The notes under the pieces were generated by a model. The model did not search any database, was not told the DNA's origin, and saw only the letters and a program-made list of their open reading frames with translations. 14,367 nt of DNA from Selenomonadaceae bacterium (GTDB lineage Bacteria > Bacillota > Negativicutes > Selenomonadales > Selenomonadaceae), in contig JAEEGN010000229.1 of NCBI GenBank assembly GCA_016280345.1, positions 1-14,367 of the forward strand, given 5' to 3'. The position numbers were made by a program, and so were the translations under genes. Shown here in pieces: positions 6,171 to 13,451 of the stretch (position 1 is the first letter of the stretch; the number at the start of each line of letters is the position of its first letter).

Positions 6171-6443
6171 CTATACTTGCAAGGTATGACACCGCGAAAA
6201 AGTGGCAGGAAGACGTATGCCTTCCCGCCGCTTTGTTTTTTCCTTTTGAATCGCAATACCCGTGAAAAACCAACGCGTTTTCACGCTGTCAAAGTTAACC
6301 GTGCCGCTTGCCGATGGTTTTATCAAGGATTCTCCGTCCCGGAGCAGCACGTCTACGATGACGCCGAAAACGTCCTCATACTCGACCAACTGTTTCTGTG
6401 TGCTGTCCGTTTCTGACAGAGCCGCCGCCCCGCATTCACTCAT
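6171..6443 (-). pseudogene. Truncated Rpn-family recombination-promoting nuclease / putative transposase remnant
   Basis: The minus-strand frame begins with an ATG that overlaps the stop of the upstream regulator (ATGAGTGA), so it was the second gene of that operon. Residues 17-43 (LVEYEDVFGVIVDVLLRDG then SLIKP) match the highly conserved start of Rpn/PD-(D/E)XK proteins, which typically read DYEDVFADIVNVLLF-DG and go on for about 300 residues with the nuclease core. Here similarity stops near base 6315, after KP, and the remaining 47 residues (SASGTVNFDSVKTRWFFTG onwards) show no Rpn character. The catalytic core is therefore missing, and the gene looks deleted internally or replaced by unrelated DNA. 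The family assignment is from remembered motif similarity and is moderately firm. Confidence 0.6.
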
Positions 6444-6882
6444 CCTCCGGACGGCCCAGGAGGGGGGAGAGCGACAGGCTGCTCAGAAGTTCGTTGGTCT
6501 CATCGACGGAGAGGCGTCTTTCCAGCGCGAACCAGAGGACGCTGTCCCAGGGATTGCGGACATAGAGCTGCCCGGCCCCGGCGTAGTAGAGGAGGTATTG
6601 CGTCTCCTGCGGAGTGAGGCCGAGGCCGACGGCCAAAGAGAGGGCTTTCAGCCGGGAGGAATTTTTCTTGCGTCCGGCGAATATATGATAGGCATAGACG
6701 GGCTCCAGCCCGGACCGCCGGACCGCTTCGGCCTTGCTGATCTGCTTCTTGGCCAGCATTTCGCTCAGGTAGTCCGCCAGCGTGCGCTCCCGGAGGTTTT
6801 CCTGATTTTCCACGAGAAACTGGCTCACATCGCCGGCTTCTCTGAGTTCGTTCTCCAGCCGTTTCGTATCCTTGATTGCCAT
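6436..6882 (-). CDS. HTH (XRE-like) regulator, divergent from the Ser/Thr kinase
   Basis: A 148-aa protein. After a polar N-terminal region, about residues 30-95 form a lambda-repressor-like fold: TLADYLSEMLAKKQISKAEA, then VRRSGLEPVYAYHIFAGRKK as the turn and recognition helix, followed by RLKALSLAVGLGL and TPQETQYLLYYAG. The C-terminus has a conserved-looking VLWFALERRLSVDETNELL segment. I place the start at ATG 6882 because, on the minus strand, AGGAG lies about 7 nt upstream; the longer frame to 6906 has no better site. Its stop overlaps the ATG of the Rpn remnant. Only about 62 nt separate it from the divergent kinase gene, so it probably regulates both directions. Similar HTH proteins occur beside Ser/Thr kinases in Firmicutes, to my recollection. 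Confidence 0.8.
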   Translation of the reverse strand: MAIKDTKRLENELREAGDVSQFLVENQENLRERTLADYLSEMLAKKQISKAEAVRRSGLEPVYAYHIFAGRKKNSSRLKALSLAVGLGLTPQETQYLLYYAGAGQLYVRNPWDSVLWFALERRLSVDETNELLSSLSLSPLLGRPEDE

Positions 6883-6904
6883 TGAAACGTCTCCTTCCCT
6901 CCTC

Positions 6905-6921
6905 ACAGGATAATACAGGAT
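6905..6921. repeat. ACAGGAT direct repeat, candidate operator
   Basis: ACAGGAT occurs at 6905-6911 and again at 6915-6921, a centre-to-centre spacing of 10 bp (one helical turn), inside the 62-nt divergent spacer between the HTH regulator and the kinase gene. That geometry suits a dimer or two monomers of the regulator binding one DNA face. A GATAAT -10-like hexamer overlaps the first copy. Confidence 0.35.
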
Positions 6922-6944
6922 TCAGCGGAAAGCAAGGTGATTTT

Positions 6945-8501
6945 GTGCCAGTCCTCGCCGACGAGTTTCTTGACGCCGCCCTGGAAAAGCTGCGTCTGCT
7001 ACGCCAGACGGAGAAGGGCGAAGTATGGCTTGTTTCGCTGACCCGCACCGGGCAGGTCGCGGTCCTGAAACGGAGTTACCGCAGCGGGCTTCCCTACGCC
7101 GCCCTGATGGAGCACCCGCATCCCCTTTGGCCGAAGGTGCTTTACTGCCGGGAGACGGAGCGGGAAACCGTGGTGGTCGAGGAGTTTATTCCGGGGGAAT
7201 CCCTGGCGGTCCGGGTAGAAGAGCGGCGCTGGCTTACGGAGGCGGAGGCGCGAAACATCCTGCTCCAGCTTTGCGATGGGCTGGCCGCGCTCCACGCGAT
7301 GGGCGTTATCCATCGCGATATCAAGCCGTCGAATCTCATCCTGCAAGCCGGGAATGTCGTGCGGCTCATTGATTTCGATGCCGCCCGCACGGTAAAGGAG
7401 GGAACCGGCGCCGATACGGTGCTCCTCGGAACGACGGGCTACGCGCCGCCCGAACAATACGGCTACGGACAGACGGACGCCCGCAGCGACCTCTTCTCCG
7501 TCGGCGCGACGATGAAACAGCTCCTGGGGGAGGACTATGAAGGAGAACTGTCGGCGATTCTCGCCCGTTGTACGGAGCTTGACCCCAAGCGACGGTTTGT
7601 CTCAGCGTCAGATCTGCGGCAAGCGATCTTGCGCGGCCCGCGTTGGCGGCAGGGGCGGCGGGCATTGGCCTGTCTTCTTGCCATTGCGGTTTTCGCGGGC
7701 GGCGCTTTCTGGTATGGGAACCAATCCGGGCCAAATCCGGCGGCAAATCCCCCGTCCGAACCCGTAGTGACGGGTAACAGCGGGGCTCGGCCGGCGACGC
7801 CGGCACCTCCGGCAACGGCCCCGTCGCCGGCTGAACCATCGGGCAAGCCGGAACCGGCGGCAACTCCTCCGGCAGCCGAAAAGCCGCCCCTGCCGGAGGA
7901 AGCGGCGCCCGGGGCGGCAGAGAAGGCAACGTCCGAAGCGCCGGAAGAAGAGGCATCAAATGTCATTTACGCCGCCGCGTATCTGAACGGTCAGCGGCTG
8001 GGCGCCTGGGCGGACGATACCGATATCCGCTGGGGCGCGCTGCTGGAGATTGGAACACCGTCATGGGAAAGCTGGCGTCAGGCGGATGGATCGATGCGCT
8101 TTCCCGATGATTGGAACCTGCGGCTCCATGTCGTGAACCGGAGCGGCGCTACCTGGCATAGTCCTTCGCTGACCATCACCTATAACGACCACGGCCATAC
8201 GGAAGAAGCGGTTTTTCGCGGGCAAACTTTGGCCGCCGGGGAGGAAACGGTGTTCACGGTACCCCTGAGCCGGTATCGCGTTGCCGAGCCGGCGGCCGAA
8301 TATCCGACGCGGGATTTCCATCTGCATCTTTCCGGCAGTGGCCCCCAGGCCATTCACGGCGCCGATGCCGACATCCAGTTTCACTTCATGGCGCGGGGCG
8401 AGAAAACGTTAAATGAAATAATCCGCCAGCAGGAGGCACGGGGCACGAAAACGCTGGATGAGCTGATCCGCCAGCAGGAGACGAAGGAATTGGGAAGATA
8501 G
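6945..8501 (+). CDS. Membrane-anchored Hanks-type Ser/Thr protein kinase with Pro-rich linker and beta-rich C-terminal domain
   Basis: A 518-aa kinase from GTG 6945, which has AAGGTGA (6934-6940) just upstream; an earlier TTG at 6876 would overlap the divergent gene's start. Catalytic features are the VAVLK lysine (K42), HRDIKPSN (123-130, D125), LIDFDAAR (142-149, a DFG motif changed to DFD), GYAPPEQYG (165-173) and DARSDLFSVG (178-187). The glycine-rich loop is degenerate (QTEKGEVWLV, 21-30) and the N-lobe is compact. A single transmembrane helix (about 239-256) leads to a Pro/Ala/Glu linker (260-338) and a folded extracytoplasmic part (340-475) with no PASTA repeats. The tail has two copies of KTL[ND]E[IL]IRQQE. 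Expected role: signalling from an envelope stimulus to cytoplasmic targets; the targets are not visible. The high-GC codon use fits the host background. Confidence 0.87.
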   Translation: MPVLADEFLDAALEKLRLLRQTEKGEVWLVSLTRTGQVAVLKRSYRSGLPYAALMEHPHPLWPKVLYCRETERETVVVEEFIPGESLAVRVEERRWLTEAEARNILLQLCDGLAALHAMGVIHRDIKPSNLILQAGNVVRLIDFDAARTVKEGTGADTVLLGTTGYAPPEQYGYGQTDARSDLFSVGATMKQLLGEDYEGELSAILARCTELDPKRRFVSASDLRQAILRGPRWRQGRRALACLLAIAVFAGGAFWYGNQSGPNPAANPPSEPVVTGNSGARPATPAPPATAPSPAEPSGKPEPAATPPAAEKPPLPEEAAPGAAEKATSEAPEEEASNVIYAAAYLNGQRLGAWADDTDIRWGALLEIGTPSWESWRQADGSMRFPDDWNLRLHVVNRSGATWHSPSLTITYNDHGHTEEAVFRGQTLAAGEETVFTVPLSRYRVAEPAAEYPTRDFHLHLSGSGPQAIHGADADIQFHFMARGEKTLNEIIRQQEARGTKTLDELIRQQETKELGR

Positions 8502-8562
8502 CGTCCCGTAATCGCTTTGGATTTGCGATAGGGAACCTTGACGAAAGCCGCCTATATGAAAA

Positions 8563-8598
8563 AAAGAGCCCGCGAAGCCAGAACTTCGCGGGCTCTTT
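8563..8598. terminator. Bidirectional Rho-independent terminator between convergent genes
   Basis: AAAGAGCCCGCGAAG (8563-8577) pairs perfectly over 15 bp with CTTCGCGGGCTCTTT (8584-8598) around a 6-nt loop. The flanking A run (8559-8565) becomes a T run on the minus strand, so it best serves the diguanylate cyclase gene ending at 8628. The TTT on the other side can serve the kinase gene. Confidence 0.9.
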
Positions 8599-8627
8599 GC
8601 CATCTTGCAGGCAGGGCCACCAAAGGG

Positions 8628-10457
8628 CTATTCCAGCAAGTCCTCCTCCTCTTCGCGGAAGAAGGTGCACTGGTTACCAGGGGTCTTCTTGCTGATGTAG
8701 GTGGCGGCGTCGGCCCGCCGGTAAAGTTCGGTGAAGTCCATTCCGCTGCCGGGGAAGAAGGCGCAGCCGAGGCTGACGGTGATGGTCCGCTGGCCGAGTT
8801 CGGGAATCCGGATGTTCCCGATTGCCCGGAACAGCGTCTCGGCCATCATCGTCCCTTCCTTTTCGTCATTGACGCCGAGGGCGTAGCAGGCGAATTCGTC
8901 GCCGCCGAGCCGCATGACGACGTCGCTGTCGCGGAAGGTTTTCTTCAGGCAGTCGGCGATGGCGCGGATTACCTTGTCCCCGGCCTCATGGCCGTAAGTG
9001 TCGTTGATGGACTTGAATTTGTCGGCGTCCAGCAGGCAGAACATGCCACTGAGGCCCATGTCCATGAGGGCGCGGATTTCCCGCTCGCCGCTGCCGCGGT
9101 TCCGCAATCCGGTCATGGCGTCGGTCTCGGAGAGCTGGCGCAGGTGTTCCTCGCGGCGCTTTTCCTCGTCGATGATCTCAATGGCGAAGACGGCCTGGCG
9201 GACGGTTCCTTTCTCGTCAGCGTCCACCACGATGAGCGAGGCGCGGCACCAGCCGTACTGCGCGCTCAGGAATTCCCGGCGAAGGGGGCCGCCATCCGCG
9301 AGACGCTGCGGCAGCGTCGTGAGGTCGATGAAGCCGAGCATATCAACGGCGCTCTCCGGGCTCGTCATGGCCCGAACGGCTTCGTCCAGGCGGCTCTGGT
9401 CGAGGGGACCGTCCCCGGGGGCGAAGAGGCGAACGCCGGGGTCACGACTGAGTTCATGGATAAAGCTGCCGGTCAGGTCCAGCAGGTGCATCGTCACGTA
9501 CAGTCTCGCGTGGCTGGCGATGCCGCTCTTTCTCGCTTCCTGGTGCTCCCGGTCCAGACCGTAGCGGATGAACGCCAGCAGGGCAATCATGGACAGGCCA
9601 TAGCCGATCAGCATATAGATGACCAGGTTTGAAAGCGCGCCGCCGGTATCGTCGGCCGCCCGCTGTATCACCAGGTACCAGTGGAAGTCGGGAATGTACC
9701 GCGCGATGATGTAGTTGTTGCCTTCCCGGCGCATCGTGAATTGCTCGGCACTCTGCTCCGCCAGGAAGGCCTGCATCTTCGCCCACTCCATGTCGGGCGG
9801 GACCGTGTCGAGCTGGGCGTACCCGTCCCGGTCGATGAAGCTGATCTGGATGTGGTTTTCCGTCTCGCAGCGGCGCAGGAGCTTCTGGAGCGCCGACAAC
9901 CGCACACCCACGCCGCATACGCCGAGAAGCCCGCCGTTTCCGTCCACGATGCGGGTATCGACGAAGATCTTCCAGATGTGGTGGTCGGCTTCGTCCATGC
10001 CGGCGTCAAACTCGTATTCATCCCCCTTGTCCAGGAACCTCGCGTACCAGGCGTCCTGCTCGTCCTCGAGGTCGACGCGCTTGATGAAGCCGTTGCGGGA
10101 GTAATAATTCCGCGAGGAGGATGAGACGATGTAGGCGGAACTGTAGCCGAGCTTCTCGCAGAAGGTGTCCAGATAGGCCGCGATCTGCGCCGCCTGCTCC
10201 TCCCGCGGGATAGTGTTCTCCGCTTTGAGACGCTGCTGCAGGAAGCTGTCGTTGGCAATGGTCCGGGCCACCATGATGGGCTTCAGCAGCTCGTTGTTGA
10301 TGTCCTCGTAGGCGCCCGCGGCGAGAACTTTTATCATTTCCCGGTCATGGCGTTCGATGACGCTGTCCAGGACGAAGTACGAGATGGCTATGGAAAGGAT
10401 GGACAATACGGTGATGATCGTCATCATCGGGGTCCTTATGCTCTTTGAGGAATGCAT
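8628..10457 (-). CDS. Membrane diguanylate cyclase with Cache-type sensor and GGDEF domain
   Basis: A 609-aa protein predicted to make cyclic di-GMP from two GTP. Transmembrane helix 1 (about 13-32) and helix 2 (about 277-297) bracket an extracytoplasmic region of about 240 residues with dCache-like features (AAYLDTFCEKLGYSSAYIVS; IWKIFVDTRIVDGNGGLLG; HWYLVIQR). A cytoplasmic linker domain (about 315-435, possibly PAS-like) precedes the cyclase domain (440-600): DAMTGLRNRG, LLDADKFKSINDTYGHEAGD and RLGGDEF (GGDEF 518-522). An RxxD inhibitory site (R509-D512) sits exactly five residues before GGDEF, so product feedback inhibition is expected. No EAL domain is present. The ATG at 10457 follows a GGGGGA stretch about 8 nt upstream. 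It has its own promoter at 10503-10532 and a strong terminator. The ligand cannot be read from the sequence. Confidence 0.93.
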   Translation of the reverse strand: MHSSKSIRTPMMTIITVLSILSIAISYFVLDSVIERHDREMIKVLAAGAYEDINNELLKPIMVARTIANDSFLQQRLKAENTIPREEQAAQIAAYLDTFCEKLGYSSAYIVSSSSRNYYSRNGFIKRVDLEDEQDAWYARFLDKGDEYEFDAGMDEADHHIWKIFVDTRIVDGNGGLLGVCGVGVRLSALQKLLRRCETENHIQISFIDRDGYAQLDTVPPDMEWAKMQAFLAEQSAEQFTMRREGNNYIIARYIPDFHWYLVIQRAADDTGGALSNLVIYMLIGYGLSMIALLAFIRYGLDREHQEARKSGIASHARLYVTMHLLDLTGSFIHELSRDPGVRLFAPGDGPLDQSRLDEAVRAMTSPESAVDMLGFIDLTTLPQRLADGGPLRREFLSAQYGWCRASLIVVDADEKGTVRQAVFAIEIIDEEKRREEHLRQLSETDAMTGLRNRGSGEREIRALMDMGLSGMFCLLDADKFKSINDTYGHEAGDKVIRAIADCLKKTFRDSDVVMRLGGDEFACYALGVNDEKEGTMMAETLFRAIGNIRIPELGQRTITVSLGCAFFPGSGMDFTELYRRADAATYISKKTPGNQCTFFREEEEDLLE

Positions 10458-10487
10458 CCTGAAATCCCCCGCTTTTTCCTGATGGAA

Positions 10488-10500
10488 ACTTTGACAAAGT
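10488..10500. promoter_or_regulatory. Perfect palindrome ACTTTG-A-CAAAGT, candidate operator
   Basis: A 6+1+6 inverted repeat without mismatch lies over the predicted transcription start (about 10496) of the minus-strand diguanylate cyclase gene. This is a typical place for a repressor dimer site. The cognate regulator is not evident in the window. Confidence 0.35.
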
Positions 10501-10502
10501 CC

Positions 10503-10532
10503 ATTCTACTTCGCCGGAGGCTTTCGCGTCAA
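10503..10532 (-). promoter_or_regulatory. Sigma-70-type promoter for the diguanylate cyclase gene
   Basis: On the minus strand, TTGACG (10532-10527) is followed after 18 nt by TAGAAT (10508-10503), giving a start near 10496 and a leader of about 40 nt to the ATG at 10457. Both hexamers are close to consensus and no competing candidate was seen. Confidence 0.55.
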
Positions 10533-10665
10533 GATGGGCAGCGGAGGATTTTTGCGGGGCAGAAAAGGGGACGGTGCGGGGTATGCTCCGCCAGTGCGCC
10601 AATCATCCGCAAAATCGAATAATAGATATACTCCCTCATGTATAGAATTCATTCATGATTATTCA

Positions 10666-10694
10666 TTGACAAAATTCGCAAAAATGACTAAAAT
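10666..10694 (+). promoter_or_regulatory. Strong sigma-70 promoter for the riboswitch-mutAB transcript
   Basis: A consensus TTGACA (10666-10671) and TAAAAT (10689-10694) are separated by exactly 17 nt. The upstream side is AT-rich and contains ATTCAT three times (10647, 10651, 10661), resembling an UP element. Transcription should begin near 10701, about 20 nt before the riboswitch P1 stem. Confidence 0.8.
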
Positions 10695-10719
10695 AGAGGT
10701 GACAATTGAACAGCGTTGG

Positions 10720-10914
10720 GAACAGGTGTCGAGACGACCGGGAAAGACGTCTGCCCGTCCGTGCGGAGGGGAAAGCGCTTTTCCGAGGGAATCCGGTCGA
10801 AGCCGGAGCGGTCCCGCCACTGTAAGGGGAGTCCCGCGGAACTGTGCCACTGGAGCGAAAGCGCCGGGAAGGCCCGCCGGGATGAGGAACCTGAGCCAGG
10901 AGACCTGCCTGTTC
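10720..10914 (+). promoter_or_regulatory. Cobalamin (B12) riboswitch
   Basis: The aptamer is recognised by the B12 box AGCCAGGAGACCTGCC (10894-10909), the GCGGTCCCGCCACTG core (10808-10822), a second GCCACTG (10846-10852) and the GGGAAGG segment near 10866. P1 can be drawn exactly: GAACAGG (10720-10726) pairs with CCTGTTC (10908-10914). It lies between a strong promoter and mutA on the same strand and therefore controls the cobalamin-dependent mutase operon. Transcriptional control is likely given the downstream terminator-like hairpins. The direction of control, ON or OFF, cannot be settled from sequence alone. Confidence 0.95.
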
Positions 10915-10929
10915 TGACAATCGCCGATG

Positions 10930-10945
10930 GCGCCGGAAACGGCGC
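10930..10945 (+). other. GAAA-tetraloop hairpin just after the riboswitch
   Basis: GCGCCG (10930-10935) pairs with CGGCGC (10940-10945) and closes a GAAA tetraloop. There is no T run after it, so it is not a terminator. It may be part of the expression platform or dock with the aptamer. Confidence 0.5.
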
Positions 10946-11020
10946 TGGTACCTGCGAAAGATGGGGAGGGGATTGAGGGGACGCGACGAGCGGGTTCGAG
11001 GTACCGCTTTCCCGTGTTTC

Positions 11021-11035
11021 CCGTGCTGTGCACGG
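11021..11035 (+). other. Leader hairpin CCGTGC/GCACGG
   Basis: A 6-bp perfect stem (11021-11026 with 11030-11035) with a 3-nt loop lies in the mutA leader immediately before the first terminator-like structure. It could be one arm of an alternative leader fold. Confidence 0.3.
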
Positions 11036-11055
11036 TCTCCGGCACATCAACTTCT

Positions 11056-11083
11056 CCGGCTTTCTTCCCGAAGCCGGTTTTTT
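11056..11083 (+). terminator. Leader terminator 1 (riboswitch expression platform candidate)
   Basis: CCGGCTT (11056-11062) pairs with AAGCCGG (11071-11077) around an 8-nt loop, followed at once by six T. It lies about 140 nt after the B12 box and 170 nt before the mutA start, so premature termination here would switch mutAB off. Flanking sequence can extend the stem beyond the T run. Confidence 0.75.
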
Positions 11084-11118
11084 GATGCCCGGAGCCGTTT
11101 TCCCGCAGCGCGCTCAAT

Positions 11119-11150
11119 CTGTCTGCCCATGTTTTGCAGACAGGTTTTTT
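11119..11150 (+). terminator. Leader terminator 2
   Basis: CTGTCTGC (11119-11126) pairs perfectly with GCAGACAG (11136-11143), followed by G and six T, then another T4 after one G. It is a second intrinsic-terminator shape in the same leader, about 100 nt before mutA. Confidence 0.7.
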
Positions 11151-11252
11151 GTTTTCGGAGACGACCGGCCGGGACGCTGACGGGCGGCGGCTCCATCCGG
11201 CCAAAGGCGGAGGGTTCCTCCTCCTTTGGCAAATCGAAAAAGGAGGGTTCCG

Positions 11253-13451
11253 ATGGAAGAAGAAAAGAAAGTCCCGGAAGGTGAGCTCGATCTGCAAGCA
11301 ATCCTGAAGGAGGCGGAGAGCAAGACGGACTTCCCCGAGGTACCGCTGGACGAGTTCGCTCCGCCGACGGACGAGGAGTGGAAGGCGGCCTGCGAGGCCC
11401 TGCTGAAGGGGGCGCCGTTTGACAAGGTGATGTTCACCAAGACTTACGAGAACATCACGTTCGAGCCGATGTACACCCGCAAGCACACGGCGGACATCCT
11501 GCCGAAGAATTCCTTCCCCGGCATGGGCGACTACCTCCGGGGCGCGAAGATCAGCGGCTATGTCGGCAAGCCCTGGGGCGTGGCGCAGTCCTGCGACGAG
11601 ACGCTGCCGAAGGAGAACAACGAGCTCCTGAAGTTCGAGATCGACAAGGGCTCCACCGTCTACAACATCCGGCTGGACAAGGCGACACTCCAGAACCAGG
11701 ACGCCCGCCAGGCGGAGAAGGTCGGCGACGACGGCTGCAGCGTGACGACGCTGGAAGATATGCACCAGCTCCTCGACGGCCTGAAGCTCGGCGAGTATCC
11801 GCTCTACATCTACACCGGCGCTTCGTCTCTGCCGGTGCTGGCCATGGTCATTGCCGCCATGAAGTCCTCCGGCGTCGCGCCGGCGAAACTCACCGGCTTC
11901 ATCGGCGCCGACCCCATCGGCCAGATGGTGGTGGACGGCAAGAGCCTGGCGCCGCTCTCCCAGCTCTATGACGAGATGGCTGCCTGCGCCAAGTGGGCGC
12001 TGAAGAACGCGCCGGGGCTGCGTACCATCATGGTGCGTGACGACGTGTTCAGCCGCGGCGGCGCCAGCGACGTCCAGGATACCGCTTACATCCTCGGCAT
12101 CGCCGTCGAGTACATCCGCCAGCTGATGGCGCGCGGCCTCACCATCAAGGAAGCCGCCAGCCAGATTTTCTTCGGCGTCTCCATGGGCGCGAATTTCTTC
12201 ATGCAGATCGCCAAACTCCGGGCCGCCCGTCCGATCTGGGCCAACATCATCAAGGCCTTCGGCGGTGACGAGGAAGACCGGGCCATGCACGTTCACGGCC
12301 GCCCGGCGCTGTTCTTCAAGACGGTCTTCGATCCCTACGTCAACATGCTCCGCAATACGACGGAGATTTTCTCCGGCGTCGTCGGCGGCATCGACTCCTA
12401 CGAGAGCTCGACCTTCGACGAGCCCATCCGCAAGGGCGACGTCTTCTCCCGCCGCATCGCGCGCAACATCCAGATCATGCTGCAGGATGAGTTCGGTCTC
12501 ATCCAGCCCATCGATCCGGCCGGCGGCTCCTGGGCCGTCGAGTCCCTGACGAAGCAGATCAAAGAGAAGATCTGGGCCGAGTTCCAGACTGTCGAGGGCA
12601 AGGGCGGCATCGTGAAGGCGCTGGAGGCCGGCTATCCGCAGGACGAGATCGCCAAGACGCTGGATGCCCGCTTCAAGGCGCTGGAGCTCCGCAAGGACCG
12701 CATCGTCGGCACCAACATGTACCCGAACATGACCGAGGAGCTGCTGGACCGCCGCGAGGAAGACGTACCGGCGCTGAAGAAGCAGCGCACGGCGGACATC
12801 GAGGCCTATCTCGCCGATCTCGACGAGGCGTTCAAGAAAGACGCGCTGGCGAAGGTCAAGGGCGCGGCGGCGGAAGCCGCGGTTGAGGCGGCCATCGAGG
12901 CGGCCAAGGCCGGCGCCACCATCGCCGAGATCCGCGAAGCCCTGGCGAAGGGCGGCGACGCCGACACGGTGAAGGCCATCGCGCCGCACCGCTGGAGCGA
13001 GCGCTACGAAGAGCTCCGCATGGCCACCGAGGCTTACAAGAAGGCCCATAACGGCGACAACGTGAAGGTCTTCCTGGCCAACATGGGCCCCATCCCGCAG
13101 CACAAAGCCCGGGCGGACTTCTCCACCAGCTTCCTGCAGGTCGGCGAATTCCAGGTCGAGCTCAACAACGGTTTCAAGACGACGGACGAGGCCGCGGCCG
13201 CGGCGAAGGAGTCCGGCGCCGACGTAGCCGTCATCTGCTCCACCGACAAGACGTATCCCGAGATCGTTCCGGATCTGGCGCCGAAACTCAAGAAGGCGCT
13301 GCCGAACGCCACCATCTATCTCGCCGGCGCGGCCCCGAAGGACCTCGAGCCGGTCTACCGCGAAGCGGGCGTAGATGACTTCATTTCCGTCAAGGCGAAC
13401 TGCTACCAGATCCTGCGGTTCCTGCAGAAGAAGAAAGGGATGATCGATTAA
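11253..13451 (+). CDS. mutA: Methylmalonyl-CoA mutase small (alpha, non-catalytic) subunit
   Basis: A 732-aa cytoplasmic subunit that pairs with MutB to interconvert succinyl-CoA and (R)-methylmalonyl-CoA using adenosylcobalamin. The TIM-barrel part is recognisable (LYIYTGASSLPVLAMV; RTIMVRDDVFSRGGASDVQD; FGVSMGANFFMQIAKLRAAR; GLIQPIDPAGGSWAVE). The C-terminal flavodoxin-like domain (about 610-732: VKVFLANMGPIPQHKARADF, VAVICSTDKTYPE) lacks the cobalamin-binding DxHxxG motif, as expected of the small subunit. It is longer than the roughly 640-residue Propionibacterium MutA; an Ala/Lys/Glu-rich helix segment at about 531-580 explains part of the excess. The ATG at 11253 has AAGGAGG about 7 nt upstream, so the frame's earlier TTG at 11226 is rejected. 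Its TAA shares one base with the mutB ATG. Regulation is by the cobalamin riboswitch leader. Confidence 0.95.
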   Translation: MEEEKKVPEGELDLQAILKEAESKTDFPEVPLDEFAPPTDEEWKAACEALLKGAPFDKVMFTKTYENITFEPMYTRKHTADILPKNSFPGMGDYLRGAKISGYVGKPWGVAQSCDETLPKENNELLKFEIDKGSTVYNIRLDKATLQNQDARQAEKVGDDGCSVTTLEDMHQLLDGLKLGEYPLYIYTGASSLPVLAMVIAAMKSSGVAPAKLTGFIGADPIGQMVVDGKSLAPLSQLYDEMAACAKWALKNAPGLRTIMVRDDVFSRGGASDVQDTAYILGIAVEYIRQLMARGLTIKEAASQIFFGVSMGANFFMQIAKLRAARPIWANIIKAFGGDEEDRAMHVHGRPALFFKTVFDPYVNMLRNTTEIFSGVVGGIDSYESSTFDEPIRKGDVFSRRIARNIQIMLQDEFGLIQPIDPAGGSWAVESLTKQIKEKIWAEFQTVEGKGGIVKALEAGYPQDEIAKTLDARFKALELRKDRIVGTNMYPNMTEELLDRREEDVPALKKQRTADIEAYLADLDEAFKKDALAKVKGAAAEAAVEAAIEAAKAGATIAEIREALAKGGDADTVKAIAPHRWSERYEELRMATEAYKKAHNGDNVKVFLANMGPIPQHKARADFSTSFLQVGEFQVELNNGFKTTDEAAAAAKESGADVAVICSTDKTYPEIVPDLAPKLKKALPNATIYLAGAAPKDLEPVYREAGVDDFISVKANCYQILRFLQKKKGMID

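Noticed and set aside
6261..6285. 8-bp hairpin CGTGAAAA/TTTTCACG within the Rpn remnant
   Set aside because: AU-rich stem, no T run on either side, inside degenerate sequence; probably chance.
8538..9632. 364-codon plus-strand frame opposite the diguanylate cyclase gene
   Set aside because: Antisense shadow of a clear GGDEF protein; no ribosome site and it crosses the bidirectional terminator.
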